From the NCBI RefSeq assembly GCF_024343735.1, contig NZ_RJUE01000006.1, positions 37,390 to 101,389 of the forward strand: a stretch of 64,000 nucleotides of DNA, in the 5' to 3' direction. This document shows, piece after piece, positions 46,214 through 55,568 of the stretch (its first letter is position 1; every line of letters starts with the position of its first letter). Below the pieces are notes generated by a model. The model made no database searches and was not told where the DNA came from. It saw nothing but the letters and a program-made list of their open reading frames with translations. The DNA is from Lacihabitans sp. CCS-44. GTDB taxonomy: Bacteria > Bacteroidota > Bacteroidia > Cytophagales > Spirosomataceae. Made by a program: the position numbers and the translations under genes.

Positions 46214-47490
46214 ACTTTCTTTAGTATCTCCACTCCTATTGGACATTGTGTACATTTTTTGGCAGCACAAAAGAAATTGTATTGTTCAATAAGAGCTTGA
46301 GAATCAAATGCAGAGGCACGCTTAAAACCTAAATCTTTCCAAATTTTAGTAATGAAATTCTTTTCGGGCTTAATGTTTTCGAGAATCCCGATGGCCTTCT
46401 CAAAATAGCTGTGATTGTCCGTAACATCCGCATAAAATGCCAAAAGCTGTACCGAAGTATTAATCAAGAGGTTTTCAATAGACGTTTTTCCTATTCCGTT
46501 CAGTTTTGTTTCAGAGGCTTTGGCAATGTCATAATGTTTCTGCCAATACGCAGAAGGCAAAACCTGAAGTGCTTTTTCAATACTTTCTTTGTTGGCATCT
46601 TCCAAAAACAAGGAAAACAAACCCAGATTTTGATTAAGAATAGCCGCAAATTGAGATATTCTGACAGTTGGAAAATTGCCCAGCCGAGTCCTCAAAAAAC
46701 GCCATTCCAAGCGTTGCATTTTTTGAGCTGTAAGACTATATTTCTGAGCAAGATAGTTATACTCAATCGCCAGCTTTTCAGAATATTCATCTTGTGGATT
46801 TTCCAAAAAACCAGCTTGACCCAACAATAAAGCTTCTATTTGAGATAAATTACCGTTATGTTTTTGAAGAATTTTTAAAGGTAAACTCTCCGCAAGTCTC
46901 AAAAATGCCTCAGAATTGAGCTTGAAGCCCATATTTCTTGCAAAAACCCTGTAAGTTAATTCTTCAAAATCACCATTAACAGCCGTCAAGAGCGTTTTCA
47001 ATCCAGAAGATTTTTGTTGTAAACGATGAGCCAAGGCTTTTTCCAACATACCGATTTTGGATAAATCAGAAACTTCCGTCAAGTGATGTTTACAAGGTAT
47101 TTCTGCAGCATTTTTTATCAGATTTTCATATTTCTGAAGTGTATTTGCATAAACCAAGTCTTTGATAACCAAAGTTGGAATTGGCGTATTATCAGCCCTA
47201 AAAACCTCCATATCATACTCCCAAACCACATGAAGCACTACATTGTCATAGGCCTTATCATGTTGATGTTGGTGTCTGTTCCAATCTGAGGATTTTATAT
47301 GGATTTCTACCTTCCCCACCCATTCTATTCCTCCAATGTTCACACGGGCATTCTCAAAATCGGGGCCGGAGTTACTGTTCCGAAATCCAGTTTTCAACAC
47401 TGTGATTGGATGTCCGGTGGTGGTTTTTAAGTTATTTTTATCGAATTGTTGGTATTGCCAAGTGTAGTGGATAAAGTCTTCGTTTTTCAT
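46210..47490 (-). CDS. DUF2851 family protein
   Basis: 426 residues with the family start ENFIHY-like ([17 protein letters not shown]), [20 protein letters not shown] and a Cys-containing tail with [12 protein letters not shown]. The EIHIKSSDW element recalls restriction-endonuclease-like folds, and the four C-terminal Cys could bind a metal. Function unknown. It overlaps pyrF by 4 bp (ATGA) and is the second gene of that pair. Confidence 0.85.
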   Translation of the reverse strand: MKNEDFIHYTWQYQQFDKNNLKTTTGHPITVLKTGFRNSNSGPDFENARVNIGGIEWVGKVEIHIKSSDWNRHQHQHDKAYDNVVLHVVWEYDMEVFRADNTPIPTLVIKDLVYANTLQKYENLIKNAAEIPCKHHLTEVSDLSKIGMLEKALAHRLQQKSSGLKTLLTAVNGDFEELTYRVFARNMGFKLNSEAFLRLAESLPLKILQKHNGNLSQIEALLLGQAGFLENPQDEYSEKLAIEYNYLAQKYSLTAQKMQRLEWRFLRTRLGNFPTVRISQFAAILNQNLGLFSLFLEDANKESIEKALQVLPSAYWQKHYDIAKASETKLNGIGKTSIENLLINTSVQLLAFYADVTDNHSYFEKAIGILENIKPEKNFITKIWKDLGFKRASAFDSQALIEQYNFFCAAKKCTQCPIGVEILKKV

Positions 47491-48311
47491 ATCATGCTGA
47501 GGTATTTTTCCATTTCTTGTTGAACTTTCTTCGCTTCATCTCTTGCTTTTTCTGCAAAATCCAATCCATCAGAAGCGTAAATTATAGCCCTGGATGAATT
47601 CACCAAAAGTCCACATTGGCTATTCATGCCATACTTGCTCACTTCTTCGAGACTTCCACCTTGAGCTCCCACACCAGGAATAAGTAAAAAATGATCAGGC
47701 ACAATCTTTCTGATTTCTAATAAACTCTCGGTTTGAGTAGCTCCAACTACGTACATCATATTTTGGTCATTTCCCCACTCTTGCGACTTTTCCAGCACCT
47801 TTTCGAATAGTTTTTGGCCAGAATTTAGCTCCGAAAATTGAAAATCTTGACTGCCAATATTGGAGGTTAAAGCAAGCAAAATTACCCATTTGTCCTTAAA
47901 TTCTAGAAAAGGTTGTACAGAGTCTGCCCCCATGTAAGGAGCTACTGTCACAGAGTCAAAAGACATTCCTGACGAATCTTTATCAAAAAAAGCACGAGCA
48001 TAAAGGCTTGAGGTGTTTCCTATATCACCACGCTTGGCATCCGCTATGGAGAAACAATCTTGAGGTATGTAGTCGAGCGTTTTTCGCAAACTTTCCCAAC
48101 CTTTTGGCCCCATAGCTTCATAGAATGCAATATTGGGTTTATATGAAACACAATATTCTGCGGTTGCATCGATTATAGCTTTGTTAAATTCAAAAATCGG
48201 ATCTTCTAAATCCAGAAGATGCTTGGGGATTTTTTTTATATCCGTATCCAACCCAACACACAAATATGATCTCTTTTTTTTGATTTGTTCGAATAGCTCC
48301 GCTTTGGTCAT
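47487..48311 (-). CDS. pyrF: Orotidine-5'-phosphate decarboxylase, type 2
   Basis: 274 residues with [14 protein letters not shown], the catalytic [10 protein letters not shown] element, [15 protein letters not shown] and [11 protein letters not shown]. These mark the longer type 2 enzymes. It makes UMP, the last step of de novo pyrimidine synthesis. DUF2851 follows with a 4-bp overlap. The 242-bp gap upstream to rfbC shows nothing convincing. Confidence 0.95.
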   Translation of the reverse strand: MTKAELFEQIKKKRSYLCVGLDTDIKKIPKHLLDLEDPIFEFNKAIIDATAEYCVSYKPNIAFYEAMGPKGWESLRKTLDYIPQDCFSIADAKRGDIGNTSSLYARAFFDKDSSGMSFDSVTVAPYMGADSVQPFLEFKDKWVILLALTSNIGSQDFQFSELNSGQKLFEKVLEKSQEWGNDQNMMYVVGATQTESLLEIRKIVPDHFLLIPGVGAQGGSLEEVSKYGMNSQCGLLVNSSRAIIYASDGLDFAEKARDEAKKVQQEMEKYLSMI

Positions 48312-48553
48312 CTAAATCTCAATTTTTTATTAAAATAAACGCTTTTTCTTCTTTTATTCAAAAAATCCTAAAATTCAATCTCCCGAAAAATTTAGCGATG
48401 GGTAGCTTTATGTATTTAAGACACAAGTGTTCAATATTTTACAAACATAGTTTGATTTAAAAGTTGATGATAAATATTTTTGAAATGAATGAAAAATGAT
48501 ATTTTAAACAAATAATATTTAAATTTACATCCAAATTATACAAAACCTAAAAA

Positions 48554-49093
48554 ATGGAGTTTAAAGAAAGTAAAATAAAAGGCTTGTTTGAAATCACGCC
48601 ACGAGTTTTTCATGATGAAAGAGGATACTTTTTTGAGACATTCAGTGACAAACTTTTCAGAGCAAATGTGGCTGATGTTACTTTCGTTCAAGACAATCAG
48701 TCGTATTCTACAAAAGGAGTTCTGAGAGGATTGCATCTTCAAAAACCACCATTTGCTCAGGGTAAACTCGTTAGAGTTATTTCAGGAAGTGTAATTGATG
48801 TGGCCGTAGACCTTAGGCCAAATTCACCCACTTTCGGTCAATATGAAGCATTTCAACTTTCTGCCGAAAAGCAAAACATGGTGTATGTTCCAGAAGGATT
48901 TGCTCATGGATTTGCCACAGTAGAAGATGCCATTTTTGCCTATAAATGCACCAATTTCTACGATAAAGCCTCAGAGGCGGGCATTATTTTTAACGATCCC
49001 GACTTAAATATCAACTGGGGTATCGAAAACCCATTGGTTTCTGAAAAAGACTTTGAACTTCCTACTTTGAAAGAATTGATGGCTTTGGTATAA
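48554..49093 (+). CDS. rfbC: dTDP-4-dehydrorhamnose 3,5-epimerase
   Basis: A cupin of 179 residues, normal for RmlC. Key motifs are GVLRGLHLQKPP (catalytic His), GKLVRVISGSVIDVAVDLR, YVPEGFAHGF and NDPDLNINWG. It acts third in dTDP-L-rhamnose synthesis for surface glycans. The other rhamnose genes are not in the window, so it stands alone here. Confidence 0.93.
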   Translation: MEFKESKIKGLFEITPRVFHDERGYFFETFSDKLFRANVADVTFVQDNQSYSTKGVLRGLHLQKPPFAQGKLVRVISGSVIDVAVDLRPNSPTFGQYEAFQLSAEKQNMVYVPEGFAHGFATVEDAIFAYKCTNFYDKASEAGIIFNDPDLNINWGIENPLVSEKDFELPTLKELMALV

Positions 49094-49123
49094 GAAATAT
49101 CACAAAATTTTCGATGCTGAACA

Positions 49124-49159
49124 TAAAAAAACCGACATAAGAAAAATTCTCATGTCGGT
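49124..49159 (-). terminator. Terminator of the rlmB gene
   Basis: An 8-bp stem (49131-49138 with 49152-49159), extended by imperfect pairs, with an A-run on the left that forms the T-tail on the minus strand. It lies between the convergent rfbC and rlmB. Confidence 0.65.
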
Positions 49160-49177
49160 AATTTAAATATCTGTATT

Positions 49178-49987
49178 TTAAACGAATTCTCTCTGACGAA
49201 CGGCCTCAAAAAGTATAATTCCTGTAGCCACCGAAACGTTCAGCGATTCCACTCGGCCTTTCAAAGGTATTTTTACTCTGGCATCTGCTTCTTGCAATAA
49301 ATTCTCAGAGATACCGTCTTCTTCTGAGCCCATAACTATTACCGTAGGAATCGTATAATCAGCCTGATAAACATAATCCTTGGATTTTTCTGTACAAGCC
49401 ACCACCTGAAAACCTGAGTTTTTAAGATATTTAATGGCATTCCAAAGGTCGTTTTCGCGGCAAACTGGTACAAAATTTAAAGCTCCCGAAGAAGTCTTCA
49501 TCGCATCACCATTGATTTGGGCAGCACCTCTAGTAGGTACAACTACGCCATGCACACCACTACATTCTGCCGAACGACAGATAGCTCCGAAGTTCCTTAC
49601 GTCTGTTATTCTGTCCAATAGCAAAATCAAAGGCACTTCGCCAGACTCAAAGGCCGCCGTAACTACATTAGAAAGCACTGCGAAATTCACCGAAGAAACA
49701 AAAGCTATGGCTCCTTGGTGATTCTTCATCGTTACTCGGTTGAGCTTTTCCAAAGGAACCCTTTGAATAGGCACACCACGCTGTTTGGCCAGAATTTCTA
49801 TTTCTTCAAAGTGCTTTAACTCTTTCTGAAGCAACAACTTATCTATTTCTTTGTCAGACTTGAGGGTTTCAAGGACTGACTGCATTCCAAAAACAAAATC
49901 CTCTTTATTGGGCCTGTTTACGGGTTTAAAAAATTTGCGAGGGGCTTCCCCATCTCGACTTACTCCACTACGTTTCCTGTTCTCCAT
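49178..49987 (-). CDS. rlmB: 23S rRNA 2'-O-methyltransferase, RlmB/TrmH type
   Basis: 269 residues. An N-terminal substrate-binding domain (VFGMQSVLETLKS) and a SPOUT methyltransferase domain have the three knotted motifs LLLDRITDVRNFGAICRSAE (about 121-140), VIVMGSEEDGIS and VKIPLKGRVESLNVSVATGI. It methylates a guanosine in 23S rRNA (RlmB) or acts on tRNA; the RlmB assignment is by similarity. A basic N-terminal tail precedes the domain. It overlaps the GWxTD gene by 28 bp. Confidence 0.88.
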   Translation of the reverse strand: MENRKRSGVSRDGEAPRKFFKPVNRPNKEDFVFGMQSVLETLKSDKEIDKLLLQKELKHFEEIEILAKQRGVPIQRVPLEKLNRVTMKNHQGAIAFVSSVNFAVLSNVVTAAFESGEVPLILLLDRITDVRNFGAICRSAECSGVHGVVVPTRGAAQINGDAMKTSSGALNFVPVCRENDLWNAIKYLKNSGFQVVACTEKSKDYVYQADYTIPTVIVMGSEEDGISENLLQEADARVKIPLKGRVESLNVSVATGIILFEAVRQREFV

Positions 49988-51237
49988 GCTTCAACAAAAG
50001 GGTACCAAAACGAACTATACTCTGGGTACCTCACCAACTCAAAGTTTTGATCGGTAAAGGCGTTCGTTTTTCTATAAAATGTAAAAATAATTTCTGAATT
50101 GTTTGAGTTTTGGGCATACAACCACACCTCTCTTTGGCGGTTTCGCTGCACCCTAGATGGCGGCCCCATAATCACGAACACCATGCCTTTGTCGGTTTTC
50201 CAGCCTTCTTTATAGGTCGAAAACAGCTTATTGGCATCAGCCACACGCTTGTAATAAGTTTTGACCAACTGCTTTGCCAAGGCTTGATTTCCTTTGGCCA
50301 CATTTAAAAAATACAAATCCAAAGCCTCTTTGGCGTTTTCATTGTTCTTAAGTTCTTCTATTTCCTTCGGTGTACTCATATACACCAACGATTCTTTCAG
50401 ACTTTGAGGCTCTGTATCTCTCGGAAAACGCTCGCCTACCACCAAAAACCCATAACCATCTTGATGACTATCAGAGTTTTGTGTAAGAACATATACACCT
50501 TTTTGCTTCAGCGAAACTGGCTCGCCGGGCACTATTTCTATCACTTCTTCAGAAGCAAATTCGCTCATGGGGTCTCTTTTGCTGGCCGACATCGGTGACA
50601 AAGCGGGCAAACTGAGGTTAGAATATCTTTTGAGAAATAGTTTCTCTTGGCTGGGATTTATGGCCTTCACGACAAACTCAGCTCCTTCATAGATATAAGG
50701 TATAAACTTCGGAAAAACATCGTCTTTTTTGTCATAAACCAAATATCGGGTATCGACTTTCTTTGCAAAAAAATCAATCGGTAAATCAAAAGTGTATTTT
50801 GTTGCAGCTTCAATATCAATAAAGTCCAGTACCATCACGGCTGACTCCACGTTTTTGAGTTTAGGTATATCAAACGTCAACTGATAGTTTTTATCAACTT
50901 TCTTAAAAACCTCATCGGAAAACTCCAATTTACCTGATTTGAGTTTTTCCTTGGTGCCATATTCTGGCAAAATAGACCATTGAATCCTGAAAACCTTATT
51001 GAGTTTTTCAAAAGTAATATCCTCAGCCACGTTGGCGAGTTCTACCACCATAAACACACGGGCATTTGTGGAATCTATAAAATTGTACTTGCCGTTGATA
51101 GACGAAACCACTGGCTTAGATTCCCTGTCCTTGGCTCTATCTAAAACCGCCGATTCTTTGGAAACAGGCTTTTTTTGTTGAACTTTGCAAGCAATCGAAG
51201 TAAGAAGAATAAAGAGAATATATAAGGAAAATCTCAT
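49960..51237 (-). CDS. GWxTD-domain lipoprotein
   Basis: 425 residues. The N-terminus has a lipobox (LTSIAC, Cys17), then beta-rich domains, and a C-terminal GWxTD domain, seen as EGWKTDKGMVFVIMGPP followed by EVWLYAQN and FELVRYPEY. The GWxTD family is common in Bacteroidota and of unknown function. Expected place is the periplasm or outer membrane. The end overlaps rlmB by 28 bp, so the two are co-transcribed. Confidence 0.85.
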   Translation of the reverse strand: MRFSLYILFILLTSIACKVQQKKPVSKESAVLDRAKDRESKPVVSSINGKYNFIDSTNARVFMVVELANVAEDITFEKLNKVFRIQWSILPEYGTKEKLKSGKLEFSDEVFKKVDKNYQLTFDIPKLKNVESAVMVLDFIDIEAATKYTFDLPIDFFAKKVDTRYLVYDKKDDVFPKFIPYIYEGAEFVVKAINPSQEKLFLKRYSNLSLPALSPMSASKRDPMSEFASEEVIEIVPGEPVSLKQKGVYVLTQNSDSHQDGYGFLVVGERFPRDTEPQSLKESLVYMSTPKEIEELKNNENAKEALDLYFLNVAKGNQALAKQLVKTYYKRVADANKLFSTYKEGWKTDKGMVFVIMGPPSRVQRNRQREVWLYAQNSNNSEIIFTFYRKTNAFTDQNFELVRYPEYSSFWYPFVEAWRTGNVVE

Positions 51238-51307
51238 CTAAAAACTAAGGTTTATAAGACATTAACGCAAGCTGGGCATCAAATGTTGATGCAATATACT
51301 AAATTTT

Positions 51308-51676
51308 ATGAAAGATATAGAAAACCGTGAGGATGTGGTGAAACTGGTGGACACTTTTTACGACAACGTACTGAAAGACGAAAAACTGGCACCTGTTTTT
51401 GGCCCATCAGCCGAGCATTGGGAGCAGCATATTGTTCGGGTGTATAATTTCTGGGAAAACTGGCTGTTCCAAACTGGCTCCTACACGGGCGGTATGATGT
51501 GGGTACACATGGAACGTCACGCCACGCATCCACTCACCACCGAGCTTTTTGAGCGTTGGTTGGCCTACTGGATCACCTGCACCGATGCCCTTTTTGCCGG
51601 TAAAAACGCCGACTTCGTAAAATCAAAAGCCCTAGAAATTGGTCAGATTTTAAATGCTAAGTTGAATAATGGTTGA
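51308..51676 (+). CDS. Truncated hemoglobin, group III
   Basis: 122 residues with the group III pattern VDTFYDNVLKDEKLAPVF, W-x-x-H-I-x-R-x-x-x-F-W (EHWEQHIVRVYNFW), and the proximal-His region HMERHATHPLTTELFERW. Group III globins bind O2 or NO and may act in redox or nitric oxide chemistry. Single gene with no clear partner; a repeat element follows it. Confidence 0.88.
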   Translation: MKDIENREDVVKLVDTFYDNVLKDEKLAPVFGPSAEHWEQHIVRVYNFWENWLFQTGSYTGGMMWVHMERHATHPLTTELFERWLAYWITCTDALFAGKNADFVKSKALEIGQILNAKLNNG

Positions 51677-51730
51677 GTTGAAATTAGGAGATCGGATTAT
51701 ATTGTTTACAAAATTTTAAACTTATAAATG

Positions 51731-51830
51731 GCACGCAGATGACACGGATGCAAGCAGCACAGATTTACACAGATTTGATTAAAATCCGTGCAAATCCGTG
51801 TTATTTCCAATATCCGTGTCATCCGTGTCC
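51731..51830. repeat. Palindromic intergenic repeat with ATCCGTG words
   Basis: Outer arms 51739-51749 and 51812-51822 are an 11-bp inverted repeat. Inside, CACAGATTT and AAATCCGTG words repeat on both strands. A similar element lies at 57496-57603. Such ACACGGATT-type palindromes are a known kind of dispersed repeat in this phylum, from memory. Confidence 0.65.
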
Positions 51831-51863
51831 CATTAAACGCACCAAAAATAAAATAACCTCATC

Positions 51864-52370
51864 ATGATAACAGCCGAAGAAAAACCGTTCTTGAGTCTTT
51901 TTGAAAACTTTAGCCAAGTGGGTGAAGTAATGTGGATTGGTCTCAGACCAGCTTCAAGAAAACCTATTATCGAAATAACTGAAGTAAATGTAACAGAAAC
52001 TGGCCTAGAAGGCGACCGAGCTACCAAAAACAGCCCAACCAACAAACGACAAGTTACACTTATTCAATACGAACACTTGGCTGCCGCAGCTTCATTTTTG
52101 GGAAAAGAAAACATTGACCCCAACCTTACCCGAAGAAATATTGTGGTAAAAGGCATGAATCTCAATGCCCTAAAAGGACGAAAATTCAGCGTCGGCACTG
52201 CCATTTTGGAAATGACGGGCTTCTGTTACCCATGCAGCAGAATGGAAGAAAATCTTGGTTTAGGCGGTTTCAATGCCATGCGTGGCCATGGCGGCATCAC
52301 TTGCCGAGTTATAGAAACAGGAAAAATAAAGATTGGCGATAACATAAAAGTCTTGGAAAATGAAGCTTGA
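51864..52370 (+). CDS. MOSC-domain protein
   Basis: 168 residues with GLRPASRKPIIEI, GLEGDRATK, TLIQYEHL, RRNIVVKGMNLN and the Cys-containing GFCYPCSRMEENLG loop. MOSC proteins carry sulfur or handle the molybdenum cofactor; in Bacteroidota they are often stand-alone and of unclear role. The end overlaps the next gene by 11 bp. Confidence 0.87.
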   Translation: MITAEEKPFLSLFENFSQVGEVMWIGLRPASRKPIIEITEVNVTETGLEGDRATKNSPTNKRQVTLIQYEHLAAAASFLGKENIDPNLTRRNIVVKGMNLNALKGRKFSVGTAILEMTGFCYPCSRMEENLGLGGFNAMRGHGGITCRVIETGKIKIGDNIKVLENEA

Positions 52371-52713
52371 AAACAGAAAACAAAAAGTAGCTACTTTGAG
52401 TCATTTTGCTAAAAGAATGGGCAAATACGGCTTTTTTGCCATTATGCTGATCTCATTTTCTATGGGAATCGGAACGCTTGGCTATCATTATTTCGATCAT
52501 ATTTCGTGGCTGGACAGCTTCTACATGGCCTCCATGATACTTACTGGCATGGGACCAGTGTCAGACATGACCAACGATGCGGCCAAATGGTTTTCTTCTT
52601 TTTATGCTTTGTATAGCGGAGTGGCATTTTTGAGTATTACAGCCGTTTTTTTTGCTCCCATCATTCATCGACTGCTTCACATTTTGCATGTGGAAGATGA
52701 TGAAAATGAGTGA
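52360..52713 (+). CDS. Small ion-channel-like membrane protein without a K+ filter
   Basis: 117 residues with two membrane segments (about 22-42 and 78-105) joined by a re-entrant-like loop (SWLDSFYMASMILTGMGP). This is the plan of a two-segment K+ channel subunit, but the place of the TVGYG filter reads LTGMGP. A conducting K+ channel is therefore doubtful. The tail is basic, then acidic (LLHILHVEDDENE). It overlaps the MOSC gene by 11 bp and ends 1 bp from the convergent toxin gene. Confidence 0.65.
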   Translation: MKLENRKQKVATLSHFAKRMGKYGFFAIMLISFSMGIGTLGYHYFDHISWLDSFYMASMILTGMGPVSDMTNDAAKWFSSFYALYSGVAFLSITAVFFAPIIHRLLHILHVEDDENE

Positions 52714-52714
52714 A

Positions 52715-53008
52715 TTATGGCCAATTGGAAGGATTTTTAGAAGTATTGAAAACAGACAAAACTTTAACCGCTCGTTTTTCTTCTAAAACTTCATAAAATA
52801 TTAAAAATGGGAATTTTCTTAATGGATAAGCTCTATAATTTTTTGTCCTTATTTGAAAGAAAGGATTAATCTCTATGATATCAAGAGCATTTTGCAAGTC
52901 CAAATAAAACTTTTCAGCAATGCGATCAGAAACATTTTCAGAATAGTATTTGTGTGCTTCAAGAATATGATTTTCAGCTGTGGGAGTAAAATATATTTCA
53001 AATAGCAT
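52715..53008 (-). CDS. RelE/ParE-family toxin
   Basis: 97 residues with FEIYFTPTAENHILEAHKYY, a helix pair and the C-terminal strand set YRAYPLRKFPFLIFYEV and VKVLSVFNTSKNP, typical of RelE/ParE folds. The antitoxin overlaps it by 11 bp. RelE-like members cut mRNA on the ribosome and ParE-like members poison gyrase; the sequence alone does not decide which. Confidence 0.85.
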   Translation of the reverse strand: MLFEIYFTPTAENHILEAHKYYSENVSDRIAEKFYLDLQNALDIIEINPFFQIRTKNYRAYPLRKFPFLIFYEVLEEKRAVKVLSVFNTSKNPSNWP

Positions 53009-53210
53009 TTTTAAGTTTCTTATTGAGCTGTTCTCTGGATATGCAAAACTTCAAATCGAGTGCACTTCCTTGATCTAAAATCTTCATTTTGGCATCATCT
53101 AACTCAAAGTCAACGTTTTCCACTAACATATCTGTAGATGGAAATTGATGCAAATAATCCATCAGTGATTCAAGTTCAGTATCAGGTATCGTGACGGTTA
53201 TTGTTTTCAT
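52998..53210 (-). CDS. Antitoxin of the RelE/ParE pair
   Basis: 70 residues: an N-terminal strand (KTITVTIPD), a helix, an acidic centre (ENVDFELDDAKMK) and a C-terminal basic helix (SREQLNKKLKNAI). It is upstream of the toxin and overlaps it by 11 bp, the usual order. A complete promoter is present just upstream. No named antitoxin family recognised, so the call rests on size and position. Confidence 0.8.
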   Translation of the reverse strand: MKTITVTIPDTELESLMDYLHQFPSTDMLVENVDFELDDAKMKILDQGSALDLKFCISREQLNKKLKNAI

Positions 53211-53227
53211 ATTAATCTCATTTTCAA

Positions 53228-53257
53228 CAAAAATATCAAATTTTAAGAATATTTCAA
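53228..53257 (-). promoter_or_regulatory. Promoter of the toxin-antitoxin pair
   Basis: Minus strand: TTG (53255-53257), a 19-nt spacer, TATTTTTG (53228-53235), an exact match to the consensus and 17 bp before the antitoxin start. Confidence 0.7.
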
Positions 53258-53318
53258 GAAAGTAAACCTAAAAAAAACTTCTCAACAAACAAATTGAAGT
53301 TTTATAGGTTTCAAAATT

Positions 53319-53585
53319 ATGGAACCAGAAATACAAGACAGAATCATTCAAATGGCATGGGAGGACCGAACGCCTTTCGAAGCCATAGAAACCCAATTTG
53401 GACTAAAAGAAAAAGACGTAATCGCATTTATGCGAACCAACATGAAGCGTAAAAGCTTCGAAATGTGGCGAAAACGTATGAAAGGTCGCACTACTAAACA
53501 CCTGAAACTGCGAGAAACCGAAATGTCTAGATTCAAATGCACACTTCAAAGAAGCATAACGCACAATAAAATCTCAAAACGCTAA
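53319..53585 (+). CDS. DUF2805/TIGR03643 family small protein
   Basis: 88 residues with IIQMAWEDRTPFEAIETQFG, then EKDVIAFMRTNMKRKSFEMWR and a basic tail. This is the DUF2805 (TIGR03643) pattern: a small helix-turn-helix-like protein that may bind DNA or RNA. Function unknown. A 267-bp gap to the next gene has some inverted repeats but no coding signal. Confidence 0.88.
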   Translation: MEPEIQDRIIQMAWEDRTPFEAIETQFGLKEKDVIAFMRTNMKRKSFEMWRKRMKGRTTKHLKLRETEMSRFKCTLQRSITHNKISKR

Positions 53586-53816
53586 TTTTAGCTTTTTACA
53601 AAAAAATGGGGGAACAAGTCCCCCACAATCGATTCTATTCAAAGTTTAGGTTAATATACAATCTCAGAAATCAAAATCAACTCTTCGAAAACATTCAATA
53701 CGTTATGACGCATATTTCGGTTGCAGGAGGTTTATCTTTCTAATTCATTTGGAAAACCGAAATCAATCAAAAAAGTTTTATGAGGTTGAAATCCACGCCA
53801 GATTCGTAATTTTAGC

Positions 53817-53824
53817 TACCTTTG
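53817..53824 (+). promoter_or_regulatory. -7 element for the second ABC-F gene
   Basis: TACCTTTG is an exact TAnnTTTG match 28 bp before the ATG at 53853. No well-spaced TTG upstream. Confidence 0.55.
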
Positions 53825-53852
53825 CGGCTTTATTTTTAACAAATCAAAAAGC

Positions 53853-55490
53853 ATGATTTCTGTAGATAGCGTAGCGGTAGAATTTAGTGGCACAACTCTC
53901 TTTTCTGATATTACATTTAACATCAATGAAAAAGATAGAATAGCCCTTATGGGAAAAAACGGAGCGGGAAAATCTACACTTTTGAAGATAATTGCAGGTG
54001 TAGACAAACCTACCAGAGGCAAAATTTCAGCTCCAAGTGATGCCGTAATTGCCTATTTGCCGCAACATTTGCTTACAGAAGACAACTCCACCGTTTTTGA
54101 AGAAACAGCCAAGGCTTTTGATACGGTTCTGAAAATGAAAGCCGAAATAGACGAGCTAAATCATCAACTGGAAACCAGAACAGATTATGAATCAGATGCT
54201 TACATGGACATCATCACCCAAGTATCTGACCTCAGTGAAAAATATTATTCGATAGAAGAAATAAACTACGATGCAGAAATAGAAAAAATCCTGAAAGGAT
54301 TGGGCTTCGAAAGAGAAGACTTCACTCGACCAACAAGCGAGTTTAGCGGTGGCTGGAGAATGAGAATAGAATTGGCCAAAATCTTGCTTAAAAATCCGGA
54401 TTTGATACTTTTAGATGAGCCTACCAACCATTTGGACATCGAATCGGTGCAGTGGTTAGAGGATTTCCTGATCAATAGTTCCAAAGCCGTAATCGTGATT
54501 TCGCATGATAGAGCTTTTGTGGACAACATCACCAACCGCACCATCGAAGTTACTATGGGCCGTATTTACGACTACAAAGTAAATTATACACACTACCTGC
54601 AACTCCGCAAGGAACGCATGGAACAGCAACAGAAGCAGTTTAACGACCAAGCTAAAATGATTGCTGAAACGCAAGAGTTCATCGATAGATTTAAAGGTAC
54701 GTATTCGAAGACACTTCAAGTGCAGTCGCGGGTGAAAATGTTGGAAAAAGTGGAGATTGTGGAAGTGGACGAAGTGGACAACTCGGCCATCAGTATAAAG
54801 TTTCCTGCCGCACCTCGGTCTGGCAACTACCCAGTTATTGCCGATCAAGTAAGCAAAAGTTATGGTGACCATTTGGTTTTTAAAGAGGCCAATATCACCA
54901 TCGAAAGAGGCCAAAAAGTGGCTTTTGTAGGAAAAAACGGAGAAGGAAAATCTACCATGGTGAAAGCCATCATGGGCGAAATAGACTTTGAAGGAGACCT
55001 TAAAGTAGGTCACAATGGCTTCATTGGATATTTTGCACAAAATCAAGCTTCGCTTTTGGATGAAGAATTGTCGATTTTCGATACGGTTGAACAAATTGCT
55101 GTGGGAGATATCCGTACCAAGATCAAAGACCTTTTGGGAGCGTTTTTGTTTAGAGGAGACGATTTGAACAAAAAAGTAAAAATGCTTTCTGGAGGCGAAA
55201 AAACCAGATTGGCTATGATTAAACTTTTGCTCCAACCTGTCAACCTTTTGATATTAGATGAGCCAACCAACCATTTAGATTTACGCACAAAAGATATTCT
55301 AAAAGACGCTTTGAAAGCCTTTGAAGGCACAATTATTCTGATTTCGCACGACAGAGATTTCTTGGACAGTTTGGCTGAAAAAGTGTTTGAATTTGGCAAT
55401 AAGCGTGTCAGAGAGCATTTTGAAGACATAAATGGCTTCTTGAAAAACAAAAAACTAGAGAACCTCAGAGAAATAGAAAGGAAGAATTAA
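53853..55490 (+). CDS. ABC-F family ATPase (YbiT-like)
   Basis: 545 residues with two ABC domains and no membrane part. Walker A: GKNGAGKST (about 33-41) and GKNGEGKST. Signatures: FSGGWRMR and LSGGEKTR, each followed by DEPTNHLD. The length and lack of a C-terminal coiled coil bring it closer to YbiT than to Uup. It acts on the ribosome. It is distinct from the 633-residue ABC-F at 21402, so the genome has at least two. Confidence 0.92.
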   Translation: MISVDSVAVEFSGTTLFSDITFNINEKDRIALMGKNGAGKSTLLKIIAGVDKPTRGKISAPSDAVIAYLPQHLLTEDNSTVFEETAKAFDTVLKMKAEIDELNHQLETRTDYESDAYMDIITQVSDLSEKYYSIEEINYDAEIEKILKGLGFEREDFTRPTSEFSGGWRMRIELAKILLKNPDLILLDEPTNHLDIESVQWLEDFLINSSKAVIVISHDRAFVDNITNRTIEVTMGRIYDYKVNYTHYLQLRKERMEQQQKQFNDQAKMIAETQEFIDRFKGTYSKTLQVQSRVKMLEKVEIVEVDEVDNSAISIKFPAAPRSGNYPVIADQVSKSYGDHLVFKEANITIERGQKVAFVGKNGEGKSTMVKAIMGEIDFEGDLKVGHNGFIGYFAQNQASLLDEELSIFDTVEQIAVGDIRTKIKDLLGAFLFRGDDLNKKVKMLSGGEKTRLAMIKLLLQPVNLLILDEPTNHLDLRTKDILKDALKAFEGTIILISHDRDFLDSLAEKVFEFGNKRVREHFEDINGFLKNKKLENLREIERKN

Positions 55491-55568
55491 TCAGGAGTGT
55501 AACATACATCACCTTTTCATTATTTGTTTAAGCTGAACTTTGTATCAGAAATTAAAACAAATAAAGAT

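Noticed and set aside
54456..55235. 259-codon minus-strand frame opposite the second ABC-F gene
   Set aside because: The plus strand has full ABC-F motifs; the antisense product is Phe/His-rich and has no known pattern.
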